Source: Desulfurobacterium sp. (GTDB lineage Bacteria; Aquificota; Aquificia; Desulfurobacteriales; Desulfurobacteriaceae). Taken from it: 17,069 bases of DNA. The notes below the pieces were generated by a model, which was given only the letters and a program-made list of their open reading frames with translations, was not told the origin of the DNA and did not search any database. Shown one piece after another: positions 14,947 to 17,069 of the stretch. The position numbers and the translations under genes were made by a program. The DNA is taken from contig QNYI01000161.1 of NCBI GenBank assembly GCA_003978805.1, forward strand, positions 1 to 17,069. The letters run 5' to 3'. Position 1 is the first letter of the stretch. Every line of letters begins with the position of its first letter.

Positions 14947-15186
14947 ATGAGTTTAGAAAAAGCTCTTGAATTCAAGAAAGAAGTCTATATTTCAATATTC
15001 AAAGCATCCCTAACTTTAATCATCATTATTCTCTCTGCAACCGTAAGCGTCCTATATCAGAAAGGACTTTCCGCAATCCCTTGGGTGGCAATGGGTGTGG
15101 CAGGAACAACCTTAACGGTAATAATTTCAATATGGTCAGCTATAAAAGTTTTTGAGCTGGCAGAACAACTTGAAAGGAGGAAGTAG
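14947..15186 (+). CDS. Small membrane protein, 79 residues, unknown
   Basis: I do not recognise this protein. It is 79 residues with a charged N-terminal helix (SLEKALEFKKE), two hydrophobic segments (about 17-37, IFKASLTLIIIILSATVSVLY, and about 44-65, ending near IWSAIKVF), and a charged tail (ELAEQLERRK). The open frame extends back into tRNA-Leu, but that upstream part is only tRNA sequence read as codons, so I start at the ATG at 14947; the ribosome site (AGAAAG) is weak. The stop TAG shares its last base with the GTG start of the next small gene. It resembles small helical-hairpin membrane subunits in shape only. Confidence 0.6.
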   Translation: MSLEKALEFKKEVYISIFKASLTLIIIILSATVSVLYQKGLSAIPWVAMGVAGTTLTVIISIWSAIKVFELAEQLERRK

Positions 15187-15290
15187 TGTCTTGGTTACCG
15201 GCTCTAATAGCCTTTTTGCTTCTCTTAATTGCCCTATCGGGTATGGCTTACATCCTCTGGATAGGTAGTCAGAAAAAAAGGGAAATTTAA
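15186..15290 (+). CDS. Very small single-span membrane protein, 34 residues, unknown
   Basis: A GTG-started frame of 34 residues encodes a hydrophobic stretch (LPALIAFLLLLIALSGMAYI, residues 4-23, extending to IGS) with a basic end (QKKREI). It has the best ribosome binding site of this stretch (AAGGAGG, five bases before GTG), and it fills exactly the gap between the 79-residue gene (one-base overlap) and the Sir2 gene (two-base gap), which argues that it is translated. Its likely topology is N-out/C-in from the positive tail. No family was recognised. Automated gene calling would usually miss it. Confidence 0.5.
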   Translation: MSWLPALIAFLLLLIALSGMAYILWIGSQKKREI

Positions 15291-15292
15291 AG

Positions 15293-16105
15293 ATGAAAGA
15301 TTTCGTTGAACTTCTGCTTAAAGCAAAAAGTGTCTCCATCCTCACAGGTGCAGGGGTAAGTGCAGAAAGCGGTATCCCTACCTTTCGCGGTAAAGACGGT
15401 CTTTGGAACAAGTATGACCCGACAGAGCTCGCTACCCTCTACGCTTTTGAGGAAGACCCGCTAAGGGTGTGGAAGTGGTACTTGTGGAGGATGAGGCTCA
15501 TCGCCTCAGCAAGGCCTAACGCCGGCCACAGAGCAATAGCAGAAATGGAAAAGCTCTTTCCTAAGTTCCTCCTCATAACTCAAAACGTTGACGGGCTTCA
15601 CAAGAGAGCAGGTTCAAGGAAACTCGTTGAGCTCCACGGAAACATATTTGAAGGCAAGTGTCGCTCCTGCGGTAAACACTACAGTGAAGAGGAACTCTCC
15701 CGCATCTTCCCCTTAGCCGATAAGAACTACCTTAGGGAGCTCTCTGAGGAGGAGTTTAAAGAGAGAATACTCAACGGGCTTAAGGAACGAGAGCTCCCCG
15801 AGTGTTTAATTTGCGGAAGTCTTGTAGGCCCCGGGGTCGTCTGGTTTGGAGAGAGTTTACCGGAAAATGCACTGTCTCAAGCCTTTAAAGCAGCAGAGAA
15901 CTGTGACGTTTTCTTTTCGGTCGGAACTTCTGCCCTCGTTCAGCCGGCAGCTTCTCTACCGCTTATAGCAAAGAGACAGGGAGCCATCCTCGTAGAGATA
16001 AACCCTGAGGAGACCCCTATCTCCTCTTACTGCGACTTTACGTTTAGAGCTCCCTCCTCAGAGGTTTTATCCGAAATAGTCTTAAGGCTCAAAGAGCAGA
16101 GGTAA
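15293..16105 (+). CDS. cobB: Sir2-family NAD-dependent protein deacylase
   Basis: This 270-residue sirtuin removes acyl groups from lysines, using NAD. Visible are TGAGVSAESGIPTFRG (18-33, NAD binding), TQNVDGLH (96-103), VELHGN with catalytic H115, the zinc ligands C123/C126 and C171/C174, GPGVVWFGE (about 179-187) and VGTSALVQPAA. Y63 and R66 (WYLWR) form the Y-x-x-R pair of class III sirtuins such as SIRT5 and E. coli CobB, so it may prefer acidic acyl groups (succinyl, malonyl). The segment between the zinc pairs is longer than minimal. It lies two bases after the 34-residue gene. Its last 79 bases overlap a convergent reading frame. Confidence 0.93.
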   Translation: MKDFVELLLKAKSVSILTGAGVSAESGIPTFRGKDGLWNKYDPTELATLYAFEEDPLRVWKWYLWRMRLIASARPNAGHRAIAEMEKLFPKFLLITQNVDGLHKRAGSRKLVELHGNIFEGKCRSCGKHYSEEELSRIFPLADKNYLRELSEEEFKERILNGLKERELPECLICGSLVGPGVVWFGESLPENALSQAFKAAENCDVFFSVGTSALVQPAASLPLIAKRQGAILVEINPEETPISSYCDFTFRAPSSEVLSEIVLRLKEQR

Positions 16106-16953
16106 AACCTGTGTCTCCCCAAAGTGAACTCTTTTAAAACGTTTCCTTCCCTTTTACTGCTTAAAAACAGTGAGTCTTTCGGCGGGTTCTTAGAAAAGGG
16201 AAGGATTCTATCCCTATACTTTTCAACGTAAAAACAGAGCTGGAGGTACTTCGTCTTTGTGTATAGTCGGTAATCTTTCGTTAGCTCTGCGATTTCCTCT
16301 GCAACTTTTCTTACCGGAGGGTACTTATACTCTGCAACTGAGAGGTAGTAGGAGCTATAAAAACCCCTAAGGAGCAACATAAGGAGGGCAAATAGAACAA
16401 CTACAGGGGTGTAGTTAATCCTCGGCATAAAGAGGAAGTAGAAAAGGTAAGCGAAGATCAGGAAGAAAATCGTCTGTTTCAGTATAAAGGAAGGGTTATG
16501 GGTTACGATAACGCCGACAACTATTCCGATGGGAACAAGGAGCTCCAGAGTAAACCTCAAGATATCCTTAGCCCTCTTGTGGACAAAGGAGAGCTCTCCC
16601 AGCCAAAAGGCCAGAAGAACGGCCAAGAAGGGTAGAACCGGCATCACGTACCTCAGCCTTGAGCCGGGGAACACCCAGTAGATTAAGAGGTTGAAAAGAA
16701 AGGATAGGAGTAAAAAGCGCAAGGTTCTATACTTTAAGCTCTCGACAGGCCTTAAGTTCCTTTTAAAGAGGTGAAATATAAAAATCAAAGACCAAGGGAA
16801 CGTTGCACCGAGAAATCGGAAAGGGAAAGAAACGTAACGCATAAAAGTGTCTAAGAGATTAAAGTGTCCCGGTGAACGGGAGATGACTTCAGAAAGGAGA
16901 GTATAGATAGCTTGGTCTGTCCTAACAGAAAAGAGCCACCCCCCAAAGGGCAA
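16027..16953 (-). CDS. GT39/ArnT-like membrane protein, apparently lacking its N-terminal half
   Basis: This hydrophobic protein (308 residues from the TTG at 16953) fits the C-terminal part of PMT/ArnT-like glycosyltransferases (GT39). EVISRSPGHFNLL is followed by FPFRFLGATFPWSLIF, the usual lead-in to the FPW helix; then SRLRYVMPVLPFLAVLLAFW, further membrane segments, and a soluble tail. The catalytic N-terminal loop with its Asp/Glu motif and about 200 residues are not there. No start with a ribosome site is visible; the minus frame stays open to the window edge, but plus-strand ribB occupies that part. So it may be a 5'-truncated gene or remnant. Its 3' end overlaps cobB by 79 bases. The family is inferred from motifs and topology. 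Confidence 0.6.
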   Translation of the reverse strand: MPFGGWLFSVRTDQAIYTLLSEVISRSPGHFNLLDTFMRYVSFPFRFLGATFPWSLIFIFHLFKRNLRPVESLKYRTLRFLLLSFLFNLLIYWVFPGSRLRYVMPVLPFLAVLLAFWLGELSFVHKRAKDILRFTLELLVPIGIVVGVIVTHNPSFILKQTIFFLIFAYLFYFLFMPRINYTPVVVLFALLMLLLRGFYSSYYLSVAEYKYPPVRKVAEEIAELTKDYRLYTKTKYLQLCFYVEKYRDRILPFSKNPPKDSLFLSSKREGNVLKEFTLGRHRFYLCSLSLKTISDKTSEEGALNVKSQ

Positions 16954-16977
16954 GAGTCCAACGATAAACCCGAAAAG

Positions 16978-17069
16978 GTGGTTAAGGGAAAGTATCCCCT
17001 CAACAGGGTTGAAGAGGCTATAGAAGACATAAAAAGCGGCAGAATGGTCATCGTCGTTGACGACCCCAA
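16978..17069 (+). CDS. ribB: 3,4-dihydroxy-2-butanone 4-phosphate synthase, ribB/ribBA (3' partial)
   Basis: The last 30 codons read as the N-terminus of RibB: LNRVEEAIEDIKSG followed by RMVIVVDDP, the strongly conserved V-E-E-A-I-E-D-I ... M-V-I-V-V-D-D opening of the enzyme that makes the four-carbon precursor of riboflavin from ribulose 5-phosphate. The gene continues beyond the window, so fusion to GTP cyclohydrolase II (RibBA) cannot be judged. The start is unsure: the GTG at 16978 gives the usual N-terminal length but has a poor ribosome site; a TTG at 16912 lies after AAAGGAGAG and would add 22 residues. It diverges from, and partly conflicts with, the GT39-like frame. Confidence 0.75.
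   Translation, partial: MVKGKYPLNRVEEAIEDIKSGRMVIVVDDP

Noticed and set aside
6364-16105. A HerA-Sir2 anti-phage defence system
   Set aside because: HerA and Sir2 are 7 kb apart in different transcription units, and the Sir2 protein is a zinc-binding CobB-type deacylase rather than a defence NADase. There are no other defence genes.
16851-17069. 72-residue minus-strand frame at the right edge
   Set aside because: It is an antisense frame of ribB and lacks membrane or family features; Ser/Leu-rich composition is typical of a shadow.
1-17069. CRISPR array, insertion sequence or prophage
   Set aside because: No regularly spaced repeats, transposase, integrase or terminal inverted repeats were found on either strand.

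Overview
The window looks like chromosomal DNA of a thermophilic, anaerobic chemolithotroph. The best guess is an Aquificota member of the Desulfurobacteriaceae type (Thermovibrio/Desulfurobacterium-like). This rests on the AGG/AGA-rich arginine codons and Lys/Glu-rich proteins, a compact P18-less RNase P RNA, a futalosine-pathway-type deaminase, system II cytochrome c maturation and a tightly packed gene layout. No database search was possible, so the lineage is inference. I see no CRISPR array, transposase, integrase or phage gene. Most of the window is housekeeping.

Layout. (1) Positions 1-5625, plus strand: the 3' part of an aminofutalosine-deaminase-like amidohydrolase, the cytochrome c heme-ligation pair ResB/Ccs1 and CcsA, a YihY/BrkB-type membrane protein, pantothenate synthetase (panC) and a YjbQ-family protein. 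(2) Positions 5628-6299, minus strand: RNase P RNA (rnpB), transcribed towards yjbQ, preceded by a small MTH1187-type thiamine-binding protein. (3) Positions 6364-12076, plus strand: a seven-gene run with very short gaps or overlaps. It holds a HerA-type ATPase, a cation diffusion facilitator with a C-terminal NifX-like domain, a NYN-domain putative RNase, a glyoxalase-II-like metallo-hydrolase, a YdjM-like membrane metal-dependent hydrolase, a short transaldolase and a coiled-coil protein with a degenerate GGDEF-like fold. (4) Positions 12089-14700, minus strand: a second metallo-beta-lactamase-fold protein, ffh (SRP54), rpsP (S16) and khpA. (5) Positions 14836-16105, plus strand: tRNA-Leu(CAG), two tiny membrane proteins (79 and 34 residues) and a Sir2 deacylase. 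(6) The right edge: a minus-strand GT39-like membrane protein that seems to lack its N-terminal half, abutting the start of a plus-strand ribB/ribBA gene that runs off the window.

How the genes relate: ResB and CcsA form one heme-delivery machine. ffh, rpsP and khpA belong to the common translation/secretion cluster. The HerA operon places a DNA-translocase ATPase with a putative nuclease instead of the usual NurA. YjbQ and the thiamine-binding protein flank rnpB on either side. The points most worth a second look are the P18-less rnpB, the transporter-NifX fusion, HerA with NYN, the degenerate GGDEF-like protein, the small-membrane-protein/Sir2 unit, the hairpins that contain stop codons, the hairpin in front of tRNA-Leu and the odd GT39/ribB junction.
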